A stretch of DNA of 64,000 bases from Pacificispira sp033344895 (GTDB lineage: Bacteria; Pseudomonadota; Alphaproteobacteria; UBA8366; Aestuariispiraceae). Both the position numbers and the translations under genes were made by a program. Position 1 is the stretch's first letter; each line of letters starts with the position of its first letter. This document shows positions 1 to 7,925 of this stretch, piece after piece. The notes under the pieces are model-generated. The model was given only the letters and a program-made list of their open reading frames with translations. It did no database searches and had not been told where the DNA came from. The stretch spans positions 3,534,001 to 3,598,000 of the forward strand of contig OZ245920.1 in assembly GCA_965229685.1 (NCBI GenBank). The letters are read 5' to 3'.

Positions 1-876
1 GATTTCGCGCACCCGTTCCGCACTGGGCGGTGTTTCGGGGTTCACGGTCACCGAACCGACGGCGGTCAGCTCAAAGCGGTGCTCGAAATACTGATAGGCA
101 TCATGAAAGACCGCATAAGGGACGCCCTTCGCATCGGCGAGCTGGGCGTGCACATTCTCGACCAGCGCATTTAGCCTGTCGGTCATGTCAGCCGCGTTAC
201 GGCGGTATGTCTCCGCATGATTCGGATCGACCTGAGACAGGGTCGCCGCAATTTCCCGCACCATCACAACGGCGTTGCGCGGATCAAGCCAGACATGCGG
301 ATCGAACTGCGACAGGGCGTGGTCGTCATGGCCGTGCTCCTTATGAGCATGGTCGTCGTGGGCGTGGTCATCATGGGCGTGTTCGTCATGGGCATGATCG
401 CCGTGCCCTTGCCCCTCATGGGCATGTCCCTCGTCAGCATGCACGTCGTGATCATGGTCATCATGTCCGTGGTCAGCATGATCGTGGTCGTGCCCCTCAA
501 AGTCCGCCTCTTCCCGGAAACGGAGCAGTTGCATCCCCTGGGCTTCGATGAGTGCGACGCGCCTTACCGTGTCCGGCAGGGTGTCGATCGGGCGATCCAG
601 CGATGTTTCCAGGGCCTGTCCGATCCAGAAAACGGCATCGGCCTCGTTCATCGCCGCAACATGTGACGGCTTCAGGGAAAATCCATGGGGCGAGGACAGG
701 CCGTCGATAATCAGTGTCGGCTCCCCCACACCGTCCATCACGCCGGCCACCAGGGAATGGAGCGGCTTGATCGACGCCACGACCTTCGGGGCCTCTTCCG
801 CATGAGACACGCCAACAGCCAGAATCGCGACTGCTGTGAATGTGGCAGTCAAACCGCGCTGAAGCGTTTCGATCAT
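1..876 (-). CDS. znuA: Zinc ABC transporter substrate-binding protein ZnuA (3' end outside window)
   Basis: Periplasmic zinc-binding lipocalin-like receptor of a cluster A-I ABC importer, feeding the ZnuBC pump. The visible 292 residues begin with a signal peptide (about 1-26, ending SHA). Family zinc ligands are visible as His64 (SSPHGF), His194 (DPHVWLDP) and His258 (VFHDAY). Between them lies a very His/Asp-rich loop, about residues 129-187, made of short HxH-type repeats; such loops are typical of ZnuA and absent from manganese-binding relatives, which favours zinc. The C-terminal lobe runs off the left edge at position 1, still in frame. It is divergent from znuC, with a Zur-like palindrome in the shared promoter. 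Identification is secure; only the missing C-terminus is unknown. Confidence 0.95.
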   Translation of the reverse strand, partial: MIETLQRGLTATFTAVAILAVGVSHAEEAPKVVASIKPLHSLVAGVMDGVGEPTLIIDGLSSPHGFSLKPSHVAAMNEADAVFWIGQALETSLDRPIDTLPDTVRRVALIEAQGMQLLRFREEADFEGHDHDHADHGHDDHDHDVHADEGHAHEGQGHGDHAHDEHAHDDHAHDDHAHKEHGHDDHALSQFDPHVWLDPRNAVVMVREIAATLSQVDPNHAETYRRNAADMTDRLNALVENVHAQLADAKGVPYAVFHDAYQYFEHRFELTAVGSVTVNPETPPSAERVREI

Positions 877-901
877 GGCGACCCCTTCCCAGGACACTGA
901 A

Positions 902-918
902 ATGTTATACTGTTACAT
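902..918. promoter_or_regulatory. Candidate Zur box in the znuA/znuC divergent promoter
   Basis: The 17-mer ATGTTATACTGTTACAT is an imperfect inverted repeat (6 of 8 positions in the right half match the reverse complement of the left) and resembles the TGTTATA-type Zur operators of Proteobacteria. It lies 26 bp upstream of the znuA start and about 110 bp upstream of znuC. A second, weaker dyad (931-948, beginning GATATAAC and ending GCTATC) follows. With zur as the last gene of the znuCB operon, autoregulated zinc repression is the natural reading, but binding is inferred. Confidence 0.6.
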
Positions 919-1028
919 AGATTGCGTGATGATATAACGTATGCTATCCGAACGCGTCAACGCCGTATTGAGGCTCCGCCTGCCAAGGGCGGCGCTCTCC
1001 GGCGGCGAGATTGCTTCAGGATAGCTCC

Positions 1029-1943
1029 ATGGCCGATAGTGCAACTGCGGTGGCGTCCCTTTCGCCCCGAGACGATCAGGTATCCGCCAATGAAACGAGG
1101 GCGGGGTCGCCCTTGGTCGAGGCCGTCGATATCGGTGTTCGAGGCGGTGGCCGCTGGCTGATCCGACATATCGATCTGTCCGTCCGGCCCGGCGAGATCG
1201 TCACCGTCATCGGCCCCAACGGCTCCGGCAAATCGACACTGGTCAAGACAGTCCTGGGCGTTCTCCGTCCTGCGGAAGGCAAGGTCGCGCGAAAATCCGG
1301 CCTGCGTGTCGGCTACGTGCCGCAGCGCCTCAGCGTCGACTGGACCCTGCCGCTAACAGTGGACAGGCTGATCCGGTTGACCGGACCGGTGCCCGAAGGC
1401 GAACGCAAGGCGGCCCTGGAGGCCGTCGGGATCCCTCATCTGGCGCGTGCGGAGGTTCGCACCCTTTCCGGCGGCGAGTTTCAGCGCGCCCTTCTGGCCC
1501 GGGCGATCGCCCGCAAGCCGGACCTGCTGGTCCTCGACGAACCGGTGCAGGGCGTCGACGTCGCCGGAGAGGTCGCCCTGTATGCCCTGATCGACGAGAT
1601 CCGGCACAAGACCGGCTGCGGCATTCTGATGATTTCCCACGACCTGCACGTCGTGATGGCCGCGACCGACACCGTCTTGTGTCTGAACGGGCATGTGTGC
1701 TGCAGCGGCACGCCGCAAAGCGTCGCCGAGGACCCGGCCTATCGTGCCCTGTTCGGTGCCCGGGCCGCCGCGTCGATTGCAGTCTATGCCCATCATCACG
1801 ACCACACCCATCTTCCCGACGGTCGGGTGCGACACGCCGACGGGTCCATCGCGGACGGCTGCCATCACGACATCCAACATGACGGTCACGAACACGCGGC
1901 ACCCGATCCGCGGACGCATTCCGGAAAGGAAGGCCGCCCATGA
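1029..1943 (+). CDS. znuC: Zinc ABC transporter ATP-binding protein ZnuC
   Basis: Cytoplasmic ATPase powering zinc uptake with ZnuB. In 304 residues it shows Walker A GPNGSGKST (62-70), signature LSGGEFQ (146-152), Walker B LLVLDEP (166-172) and the H-loop histidine in SHD (204). A C-terminal tail of about 50 residues (254-297) is loaded with His, e.g. AHHHDHTH, and may buffer zinc or sense it in the cytoplasm; this is an inference. The ATG at 1029 is preferred over an in-frame TTG at 1011 because CAGGAT sits about 8 bp upstream of it. It overlaps znuB by 4 bp (ATGA), indicating translational coupling. Confidence 0.94.
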   Translation: MADSATAVASLSPRDDQVSANETRAGSPLVEAVDIGVRGGGRWLIRHIDLSVRPGEIVTVIGPNGSGKSTLVKTVLGVLRPAEGKVARKSGLRVGYVPQRLSVDWTLPLTVDRLIRLTGPVPEGERKAALEAVGIPHLARAEVRTLSGGEFQRALLARAIARKPDLLVLDEPVQGVDVAGEVALYALIDEIRHKTGCGILMISHDLHVVMAATDTVLCLNGHVCCSGTPQSVAEDPAYRALFGARAAASIAVYAHHHDHTHLPDGRVRHADGSIADGCHHDIQHDGHEHAAPDPRTHSGKEGRP

Positions 1944-2773
1944 CCTTTCTGGACGATTTCTTCACCCGCGCCCTGATCGCCGGCATCGGCGTCGCGGTGG
2001 TCGCCGGACCGCTTGGCTGCTTCGTGGTCTGGCGGCGCCTTGCCTATTTCGGTGACACCCTGTCCCACTCGGCCTTGCTCGGTGTCGCCATGGCCTTCCT
2101 CATTGAGGTCGACATGGTGCTGGGCGTCTTCGGCATTTCCGCCCTGATCGCCGTCAGCCTCTTGGTCCTGCAACGGCGCGCCGAATTGTCTTCCGATTCC
2201 ATCCTGGGGCTTCTGTCGCATTCCGCCCTTGCCCTCGGCATGGTCGCTATCGCGGTGCTGACAACCATTCGGGTCGACCTGATCGGTGTCCTGTTCGGTG
2301 ACATTCTGGCTGTCTCGCAGATGGACATTGCGATCATCTATGGCGGGGGCGCGCTCATTCTCGCCGTGCTGATCGCCATCTGGCGCCCGTTGTTCGCCGC
2401 CACGGTCAATCGCGAACTGGCGGAGGCCGAGGGCGTCGGACCGGCCCGCGCCGATCTGATCTTCATGCTGCTGATGGCGGTCGCGGTGGCCATTGCGATC
2501 AAGGTCGTCGGCGCCCTGCTGATTACCGCCCTGCTGATCATTCCGGCCGCCACCGCGCGCCGTCTTGCCGTCGGTCCGGAAAGTATGGCCGTCCTTGCCG
2601 CCGCGATCGGCGCCCTGTCTGTGATCGTGGGACTCTACAGTTCCCTTTCCTTCGACACGCCGTCCGGACCATCGATCGTGGTCGCCGCGACGTTCGCCTT
2701 TCTGGTAAGCTTGGCATTGCCACCGCTGGCGGGAATACTGCGGCGGCCGGAAAGGGAGAATTCAGGTTCATGA
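1940..2773 (+). CDS. znuB: Zinc ABC transporter permease ZnuB
   Basis: Inner-membrane permease of the ABC-3 family, 277 residues with about eight to nine hydrophobic helices, forming the zinc channel with ZnuC. The N-terminal segment with GCFVVWRRLAYFGDTLSHSA is the characteristic start of this family (metal-permease motif with the conserved Gly/Asp/His residues). Start overlaps the znuC stop (ATGA) and its own stop overlaps the start of zur by 4 bp, so znuC-znuB-zur is one translationally coupled operon. Length and topology are normal for the family. Confidence 0.93.
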   Translation: MTFLDDFFTRALIAGIGVAVVAGPLGCFVVWRRLAYFGDTLSHSALLGVAMAFLIEVDMVLGVFGISALIAVSLLVLQRRAELSSDSILGLLSHSALALGMVAIAVLTTIRVDLIGVLFGDILAVSQMDIAIIYGGGALILAVLIAIWRPLFAATVNRELAEAEGVGPARADLIFMLLMAVAVAIAIKVVGALLITALLIIPAATARRLAVGPESMAVLAAAIGALSVIVGLYSSLSFDTPSGPSIVVAATFAFLVSLALPPLAGILRRPERENSGS

Positions 2774-3174
2774 GTGAGGGCCATCGCACATTGACGAAGA
2801 ACGAGGCGCTCGTCTTCGGGGCGCTCCGCAAGTCGGACCAGCCGATGAGCGCCTATGCCCTGCTGGACCTCCTGCGGGACTCCGGATTGCGGGCGCCTGT
2901 GCAGGTCTACCGCGCGCTCGACCGCCTTGTGGAATTCGGCATGGCGCACCGTCTGGAGAGCTTGAACGCCTTCGTTGCCTGCAACCACCCGGACTGCGAC
3001 GACACCGGACAGGCCGCCTTTGCAATCTGCGAAGGGTGCGGCAAGGTCACGGAATTCACCGATCCCGCCCTGGAAACACGACTGGCCGATTGGGCCGACC
3101 AGGCGTCCTTCATTCCGAACCGCACAACGGTGGAACTGCGTGGCCACTGCGCGGACTGTGCCGGGCGCCGCTGA
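2770..3174 (+). CDS. zur: Fur-family zinc uptake regulator Zur
   Basis: Zinc-responsive repressor of 134 residues. The N-terminal winged helix (about 1-75) contains the VYRALDRLVEFG recognition region; the C-terminal dimerisation part carries two CxxC pairs (Cys87/Cys90 in CEGC and Cys127/Cys130 in CADC) that form the structural zinc site of Fur proteins. It lies at the end of the znuCB operon with an ATGA overlap, which together with the zinc transporters identifies it as Zur rather than Fur or Mur. Its likely operator is the dyad at 902-918, giving negative autoregulation. Confidence 0.92.
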   Translation: MSEGHRTLTKNEALVFGALRKSDQPMSAYALLDLLRDSGLRAPVQVYRALDRLVEFGMAHRLESLNAFVACNHPDCDDTGQAAFAICEGCGKVTEFTDPALETRLADWADQASFIPNRTTVELRGHCADCAGRR

Positions 3175-3204
3175 ACATCCCGCCGCTTGCGGCCCTGGTT
3201 GGGG

Positions 3205-4188
3205 TCAGGCTGCCGTCGCCGGGAGCGAAAACAACTCCGTCGCCACACCATCGGCCTCATATCCGCGGAGTGCGATCGACCCCGCACCCGCATCCAGAAC
3301 GGCCGCCATGCGTGTATCGCGGTTCAACACCGGCTCCCGCACCCAGTGCAGGGGATTGGCGTCCTCTCCGGGCCCTCTGATCATGGCGCGCCGGGCAGCG
3401 TTTTCCCGGCCGCGGGGCCGCCCCCCCAAATCGGGACTGAGCCAGTCGTTGGCGACTGCTTCCGGAGCCTCATGGATTCGCGCCTCGGTCCCCAGATGTT
3501 CGATGACGCAGCCCTCGCCGGATCGCGCGCCCGCAAGGGAATACAATGCCGGCAGTGCTATCGGCGTGTTGCGGACCATTGCCACGGCGGCCTCATAGTC
3601 CGAGCAGGTCTCGAACACGCGCCGGGCAAGATGGGCCGGTGGCAGGAAACGGCTGCGCCCGACCCGAATCCGGTCGTGCAGCCAGCCCGCGGGGGCCGGC
3701 CAGCCCCGTTTCAGACGCATGGGCGCCTGGTTGATGGCCAGGGAAAAGCGCCCCGGCGCCATCCCGGTGATCACACCGGAAAATCCGGGCCAGGTGATGT
3801 TGTAGAAGTCCCCGGTCGGGCCGGTCTGCAGCGCGACGATCAGTTCACGGCCAAGCCCGTCGAAAGGCCAGTCCAACGTCCGCCGCATGGACATGCTGCC
3901 TGTCGATGACGGCTCGACGGCTGTCGTGCATCCCCATTCATAGCAGAAATTCATGAACCAGACGCCGCGTGGCATCCCCGCCGCCAGAACAGCAATTTCT
4001 TCACAATAGGGATTATTGGCACGGACCGCCCAACGCGCGCTGCGCCCGTCGAAAAAAGTCACCACCGGCGGCGACATCTTCCGGCGACCGGCCGCCAGCA
4101 GCCGATGCGCGCCTTCCCGGTGGTCGCGGTACAGCACGGCCGCGCCGCCATCGCGAATATCGACCAACGGAATCCTGACCAGACTCAT
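3205..4188 (-). CDS. Acid-ceramidase/NAAA-like cysteine Ntn hydrolase
   Basis: A 327-residue protein that looks like the linear-amide C-N hydrolase branch of cysteine Ntn hydrolases (peptidase C45 / acid ceramidase / NAAA). Seen directly: FCYEWGCTTAV with the candidate nucleophile Cys87, and farther on WPGFSGVITGMAPG followed by FSLAINQ, the block typical of acid ceramidase and NAAA. Eukaryotic members self-cleave before this Cys; here 86 residues precede it, so autoprocessing is expected by analogy. The ATG at 4188 is chosen because the protein from there (MSLVRIPLVDI) matches how relatives begin as far as I recall; an upstream in-frame ATG at 4245 is possible. Substrate unknown: an N-acyl amide or ceramide-like lipid is plausible. 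It converges with zur. Confidence 0.65.
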   Translation of the reverse strand: MSLVRIPLVDIRDGGAAVLYRDHREGAHRLLAAGRRKMSPPVVTFFDGRSARWAVRANNPYCEEIAVLAAGMPRGVWFMNFCYEWGCTTAVEPSSTGSMSMRRTLDWPFDGLGRELIVALQTGPTGDFYNITWPGFSGVITGMAPGRFSLAINQAPMRLKRGWPAPAGWLHDRIRVGRSRFLPPAHLARRVFETCSDYEAAVAMVRNTPIALPALYSLAGARSGEGCVIEHLGTEARIHEAPEAVANDWLSPDLGGRPRGRENAARRAMIRGPGEDANPLHWVREPVLNRDTRMAAVLDAGAGSIALRGYEADGVATELFSLPATAA

Positions 4189-4288
4189 GACCCGCCCACC
4201 ATCCATGAACGGTGCGCATCCTAGCAGAACGGCAATTCCGCTCAAGCCGAGGGCCCGTCCAGGCTCGCCAAACGTTCAATTTGTCGGA

Positions 4289-4346
4289 TTGGTGCCCCCG
4301 GGGAGACTCGAACTCCCACTTCCGTAAGGAAAACAGATTTTGAGTC
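4289..4346. repeat. Left direct repeat (att site) of the tRNA-Leu island
   Basis: This 58-bp stretch is identical to 7926-7983, which is the 3' portion of the intact tRNA-Leu(CAA) gene plus one flanking base, from the anticodon loop to the CCA end. Left of it the DNA is ordinary backbone, right of it (GGAAATTC...) it no longer matches a tRNA, so this copy is a dead tRNA fragment left by integration. The gene-free stretch 4189-4497 holds this repeat, an AT-rich segment (about 4385-4425) and probably the integrase promoter; nothing else was recognised. Confidence 0.9.
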
Positions 4347-4497
4347 GGAAATTCTACTACTTTGTACCGCTGTGCAATACGTTGTGTTACGATAAATAAT
4401 TGAATTAATTGACATAATGCGTTTGTCGGCTACGTTGGGGTACTGCTCAAATCTATCTGGCACGCCATACGGGTGCCACACGGGATCGGACCTCAGA

Positions 4498-5709
4498 ATG
4501 GCGAAGGTCAAACTTTCAAAGAGCCTAATCGATAGCTTGGAACCGGACGGTTCAAAGCGGGTCGACTACTTCGATGAGTCAATGCGCGGGTTCTTCCTAC
4601 GGGTTGAACCGAGTGGAACAAAAACCTTCTATCAGTTCTATAGAAACAAGGGCGGAAGGGGTCGTAACTTCAAGCTTGGCAGGTATGGGGTCATTACCCT
4701 GGCTCAGGCTCGCGATCTCGCGAGTGCCTGCATGTACGAGGTCTACAAAGGCAACGACCCGTCGGCTGATCGTTCCGGCCATCGGCGCGACCCGACCGTT
4801 TCCGACTTAGCTAAGCTGTTTCGGGAGCATCACATAACCTCGAAACTGGCGGCATCGACCCAGCATGAGTATGGACGCCTTCTCGACAAGCGTATCCTGC
4901 CGAAGCTCGGGTCATGGAAGGTGGTCGAGGTTTCAAGGGTCGATGTCTTGAAGTGGCACCTCGAAATGAAGGAAACGCCGAGAGAGGCCAACCACGCGTT
5001 GGCGGTCCTTTCGAAAATGTTGAGTTTCTCGGTGGATACTTATGGCTTTCGAGAGAGCAACCCCTGCCAAGGTGTTCAGAGGTTCAAGGAATCGAAACGA
5101 GAACGGTTCCTCCAACCCGAAGAATTTGCCCGACTGGGAAGCGCTATTCAAAAGGCAGCTTCAGACGGCGGTATGAACATTTTCGCTGTACGTGCCATAC
5201 AGCTCCTTGCCTTGTCAGGTTGCCGTCGCTCTGAGGTGCTTTCCCTTAAGTGGACGTTTGTGGACGAGGAACGTTCATGCCTTCATTTGCAAACCAGCAA
5301 AACCGGAAAGAAGACGGTTCCCCTTGGGGCACCCGCCTTGGCCTGCCTTCAGTCTATTCCCAAGTTTGAAAACTCAAATTGGGTGTTCCCAAATGTTGGC
5401 GGGGAAGGCCATCTAAGGGCGCTCGATTGGACATGGTATCAAATCAGGAAGGAGGCCGGGCTCACAGATTTGAGGTTGCACGATCTTAGGCACACGTTTG
5501 CGAGCGTAGGGGCATCGCAGGGCGTCGGCCTATCCATCCTCGGAAAAGCGCTAGGACAGTCGCAGTTGGCCACCACGCAGCGATATGCACATTTGTACGA
5601 TGATCCTGTGAACAACGCTGTCGGTTCCATCAGCGAATTCATTGAGGGAGCGATGTCCGGTCATACCGCGAAGATCATTCCATTAGGGAAAGACAAGAAG
5701 GCCTCGTGA
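4498..5709 (+). CDS. int: Tyrosine-type site-specific integrase (P4-like, DUF4102 N-terminus)
   Basis: Recombinase of 403 residues that would catalyse insertion at the tRNA-Leu 3' end. N-terminal arm-binding/DUF4102 domain (about 5-90), a core-binding SAM-like domain (about 100-190) and a catalytic domain (about 200-375). Active-site residues visible: Arg243 (SGCRRSE), Lys268 (TSKTGKK), His328 and Arg331 (LHDLRHTFAS), nucleophile Tyr363 (TTQRYAH). The position that is usually His in LGHS is Gln354 (LGQSQ), a substitution at the second His that other integrases also show. ATG 4498 (MAKVKLSKSL) fits the family N-terminus; an in-frame start at 4417 would add 27 unlike residues. The gene appears intact although its element is not. 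Confidence 0.93.
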   Translation: MAKVKLSKSLIDSLEPDGSKRVDYFDESMRGFFLRVEPSGTKTFYQFYRNKGGRGRNFKLGRYGVITLAQARDLASACMYEVYKGNDPSADRSGHRRDPTVSDLAKLFREHHITSKLAASTQHEYGRLLDKRILPKLGSWKVVEVSRVDVLKWHLEMKETPREANHALAVLSKMLSFSVDTYGFRESNPCQGVQRFKESKRERFLQPEEFARLGSAIQKAASDGGMNIFAVRAIQLLALSGCRRSEVLSLKWTFVDEERSCLHLQTSKTGKKTVPLGAPALACLQSIPKFENSNWVFPNVGGEGHLRALDWTWYQIRKEAGLTDLRLHDLRHTFASVGASQGVGLSILGKALGQSQLATTQRYAHLYDDPVNNAVGSISEFIEGAMSGHTAKIIPLGKDKKAS

Positions 5710-5803
5710 ACAACATCGTTGACGGGCGCATCCGTTATGTCTATACATATTACTACGTAGTTCGCCGATACCAAGGAGGGTGTGCGAGCGTTGGCTTAAA
5801 CAT

Positions 5804-5846
5804 GAGCCAGCAGCTTAGCCCACCGAGGAAAGGGTGACGCTGGCTC
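5804..5846. promoter_or_regulatory. Perfect 8-bp inverted repeat upstream of the truncated HTH gene
   Basis: GAGCCAGC at 5804-5811 is the exact reverse complement of GCTGGCTC at 5839-5846, with 27 nt between that include CCC and GGG able to extend the pairing. It lies 17 bp upstream of the HTH remnant at 5864. It could be an excisionase or repressor operator, or the stem of a small RNA. No T-run follows, so it is not an intrinsic terminator. Apart from this, the short ORF at 5864 and the terminator at 6091, nothing was recognised in the 540-bp stretch 5710-6249. Confidence 0.4.
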
Positions 5847-5863
5847 CAAAAGTGGAGAGTGTC

Positions 5864-5959
5864 ATGTCCGGTATCGCGCTAGAACTCCTTTCTGAACAAG
5901 AAGTCGCAAATTTGCTGCAGGTTAACGTAGAGACACTTCGAACACCTCGCTCCAGTTAG
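5864..5959 (+). pseudogene. Truncated AlpA/excisionase-like HTH protein (31 aa)
   Basis: A 31-codon ORF whose product contains LLSEQEVANLLQVNVETLR, the helix-turn-helix start of MerR-like/AlpA/HTH_17 proteins used as excisionases and repressors by integrated elements. Intact members continue with a Trp-Arg and a basic wing (about 60-70 residues in all); here the frame runs into PRSS and a stop right after the recognition helix. So the gene appears cut by a deletion or frameshift. Its position downstream of the integrase fits a former Xis. Loss would lock the element in place. Confidence 0.55.
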
Positions 5960-6090
5960 TGTCTCCGCCTCTGATGACGTCGACTGATCCCCTCATTTAC
6001 TGGTGTCAGGGGCAGCATAGCCTACCGGTGTGATAACGAACCGGAGGCAATCCTAATGAGATCAAAACCCGATACAGACAAGACCTACAC

Positions 6091-6113
6091 CGCCCCCGAC
6101 TTGGGGGCGTTTT
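6091..6113 (+). terminator. Intrinsic terminator inside the island
   Basis: CGCCCCC (6091-6097), a 5-nt loop GACTT, GGGGGCG (6103-6109) and then TTTT: a perfect 7-bp GC stem with a T-run on the + strand. It would stop transcription coming from the integrase side and leaves the large ORF at 6250 without an obvious promoter. It also falls inside a nominal 89-codon ORF (6056-6325), arguing that this ORF is not a natural gene despite a GGAGG before its ATG. Confidence 0.7.
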
Positions 6114-6325
6114 CATTTGAACCTAAAGGCAGACTGCCCTGCGACAGATGGTTGGCCAGCCGTGTATTGCCCAAGGCCATCCGTCGAGGTGATCTGGTCA
6201 CCACAGAGCGAGCAGCGACAACACTGTCGATGCTGGACCGCAAGGGACTGTGGAGGCTCCTGCATCGGATTGCCTTCCGCGGCATCATCATCGTGGTGGC
6301 AGCGTCCAAGCATCTCGCTCACTAG
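6114..6325 (+). pseudogene. Out-of-frame upstream remnant of the large island protein
   Basis: In the frame that ends at 6325, the translation after the terminator contains LDRKGLWRLLHRIAFR, an alpha-helical stretch that would lead naturally into the helical protein encoded in the next frame from 6250. The overlap of the two frames (6250-6325) suggests a single ancestral reading frame broken by a frameshift near 6285. This is inference from helix continuity and context; no homolog alignment was possible. Confidence 0.35.
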
Positions 6326-7719
6326 CCGACCTGTCCAAAAAGGAACCTGGGAAGGCGATAGAGATCATCTCGCAGATGCAGCCGGGCAAGCATGAGCGGC
6401 CCGTCGGTTATGTCGTCGAGGCATTGGCGCAATCAGGCGCGGTCTCGATGCCAGACCTCATTCAGTTGGTGATGAATTTGGGCGAGAAGGGCTTCTCCTC
6501 CGATATCTTCCGCACCCACGCGGCCGATGCTCTTAGGATCATAGCTAAGGAACCTAGTGGCCTTCCGAACAACTGCTGCGAGCTTCTGGAAGCATGGCTA
6601 ACTGATTGGGAGCCCCCTGAAGCAGAGCAACAGGATGACGATGGTTCTGCGGAAGAAAGTTCAGAACCAGACTACCAACCAATACTATGGGCTAGTGGTA
6701 GGCTAAGGTCGGTTCCGCGAGGGAACTACCCGGTCTTGCAAGCTCTAACCATGGGCTACCTTCTCCGCAGACCAAGCAACTTCAACGCATGGCTCGATGT
6801 CCTGGAAAGGCACCTTGCTCGGAAGGAGAATCCTAATGTCTGGCGTGCACTTGGCCGTGAACTCCGGTGGCTGCGTGGCGCGGATCAAGAAAGGGCAGTT
6901 GAGTTCATTGAGGCGCTACTCGCCGCTCAACCAGGACTTCACTTCAGCGAGGACGGCGCTGTTACGCTTGCTTATCTGTTGCAGTGGGTACCTGAAGATC
7001 GCGCCGAGAACTGGTTATCAGCATACTTGACCTCAGATTGGGAAAAGGGGCCACAGGCATTTGGAGAGCTTGTTACCCACCGATACTTCTGTGTGCCCGG
7101 TGATGCCTATTTCGAAGAAGTGGTCTCAAAAGCCATCAATGATGAGGGTGGGACTGGTTCGCTACTCACTTCCATCAAGATTGGTATCGCCCATTCGGCC
7201 TGTAACTACTACGTCGACAAATCGACACGAGAGAAGGCGGCGAACCTCCTATCAGACTTGATGGTTGGGGCCGAACGCGCGCTGGCTCGCGCTATAACAG
7301 ATGTCTTCCGTCTCACGAATGAAGGCGATGTCGATGCAAATCTAGTCCGGCTGCTGGACGCGATGATCACGTCGCCGGTGATGTTGGCTGAGGGATCGAA
7401 GACGTTCATGATTTCAAGGTTGATCGATGCAATCTCGGCTGCTCCCGAAACCGTGTGTCGGTGCTGTGAGCTTATCGTTGAGCTCAATGCAGAGAAACTG
7501 TCAGATATGAGAACTGGCCTTTCGGCCCACACCTCGGAACTTGTCGATGTAGCAATTACCCTACAGCGTTACCCACAACTGAGGGATAGGGCTACGGACC
7601 TCTTTGAAAGCCTACAGGAGCTAAACGTTCACGGGGTGGCTGAAGCTCTGCATGATCTGGATAGACACCCGAGACAAAACGCTCGTATACGGCGACGGCG
7701 GAGACGCAGAGCTCGTTAG
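6250..7719 (+). CDS. Large all-helical protein, probably C-terminal part of a STAND/defence-type NTPase (remnant)
   Basis: 489 codons without stop, encoding a mostly helical, Leu/Ala-rich protein with repeated amphipathic helices (e.g. NPNVWRALGRELRWL, AVEFIEALLAAQPG) reminiscent of HEAT/TPR-like sensor regions of large NTPases. It ends in a very basic tail, RIRRRRRRRAR. There is no P-loop, nuclease or other catalytic motif. The first 20 or so residues of the nominal start (MEAPASDCLPRHHHRGG) look unnatural, so the true N-terminus was lost or lies in another frame. Base composition is unlike the chromosome. Function unknown; a decayed anti-phage protein carried as island cargo is a guess based on tRNA-island context and architecture. 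Confidence 0.45.
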   Translation: MEAPASDCLPRHHHRGGSVQASRSLADLSKKEPGKAIEIISQMQPGKHERPVGYVVEALAQSGAVSMPDLIQLVMNLGEKGFSSDIFRTHAADALRIIAKEPSGLPNNCCELLEAWLTDWEPPEAEQQDDDGSAEESSEPDYQPILWASGRLRSVPRGNYPVLQALTMGYLLRRPSNFNAWLDVLERHLARKENPNVWRALGRELRWLRGADQERAVEFIEALLAAQPGLHFSEDGAVTLAYLLQWVPEDRAENWLSAYLTSDWEKGPQAFGELVTHRYFCVPGDAYFEEVVSKAINDEGGTGSLLTSIKIGIAHSACNYYVDKSTREKAANLLSDLMVGAERALARAITDVFRLTNEGDVDANLVRLLDAMITSPVMLAEGSKTFMISRLIDAISAAPETVCRCCELIVELNAEKLSDMRTGLSAHTSELVDVAITLQRYPQLRDRATDLFESLQELNVHGVAEALHDLDRHPRQNARIRRRRRRRAR

Positions 7720-7925
7720 TACTGGGCTATTTTACTCACAAGCAATAGCAGACACCTAACAGCGCCCTGAAAACATCGCCGCCAAGGCCAACTTTGCGAA
7801 ATTTTGGAAACAAGCGTGCAAGGAACACTTTCGAACGGGTCGCAGCACTTGCCATACATATGCCACACGCGATGTGCTCAAAACAAAAGGTGTTGGGCCT
7901 TAGAGCCAGCAACTACCTGATAAAT

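Noticed and set aside
217..666. Hydrophobic 149-codon ORF on the plus strand over the znuA His-rich loop
   Set aside because: It is the antisense of the HxH repeats; the Val/Met-rich product is an artefact of CAT/CAC codons.
6056..6325. 89-codon ORF with GGAGG before its ATG
   Set aside because: An intrinsic terminator lies inside it and its last part continues in another frame; better read as remnant DNA.
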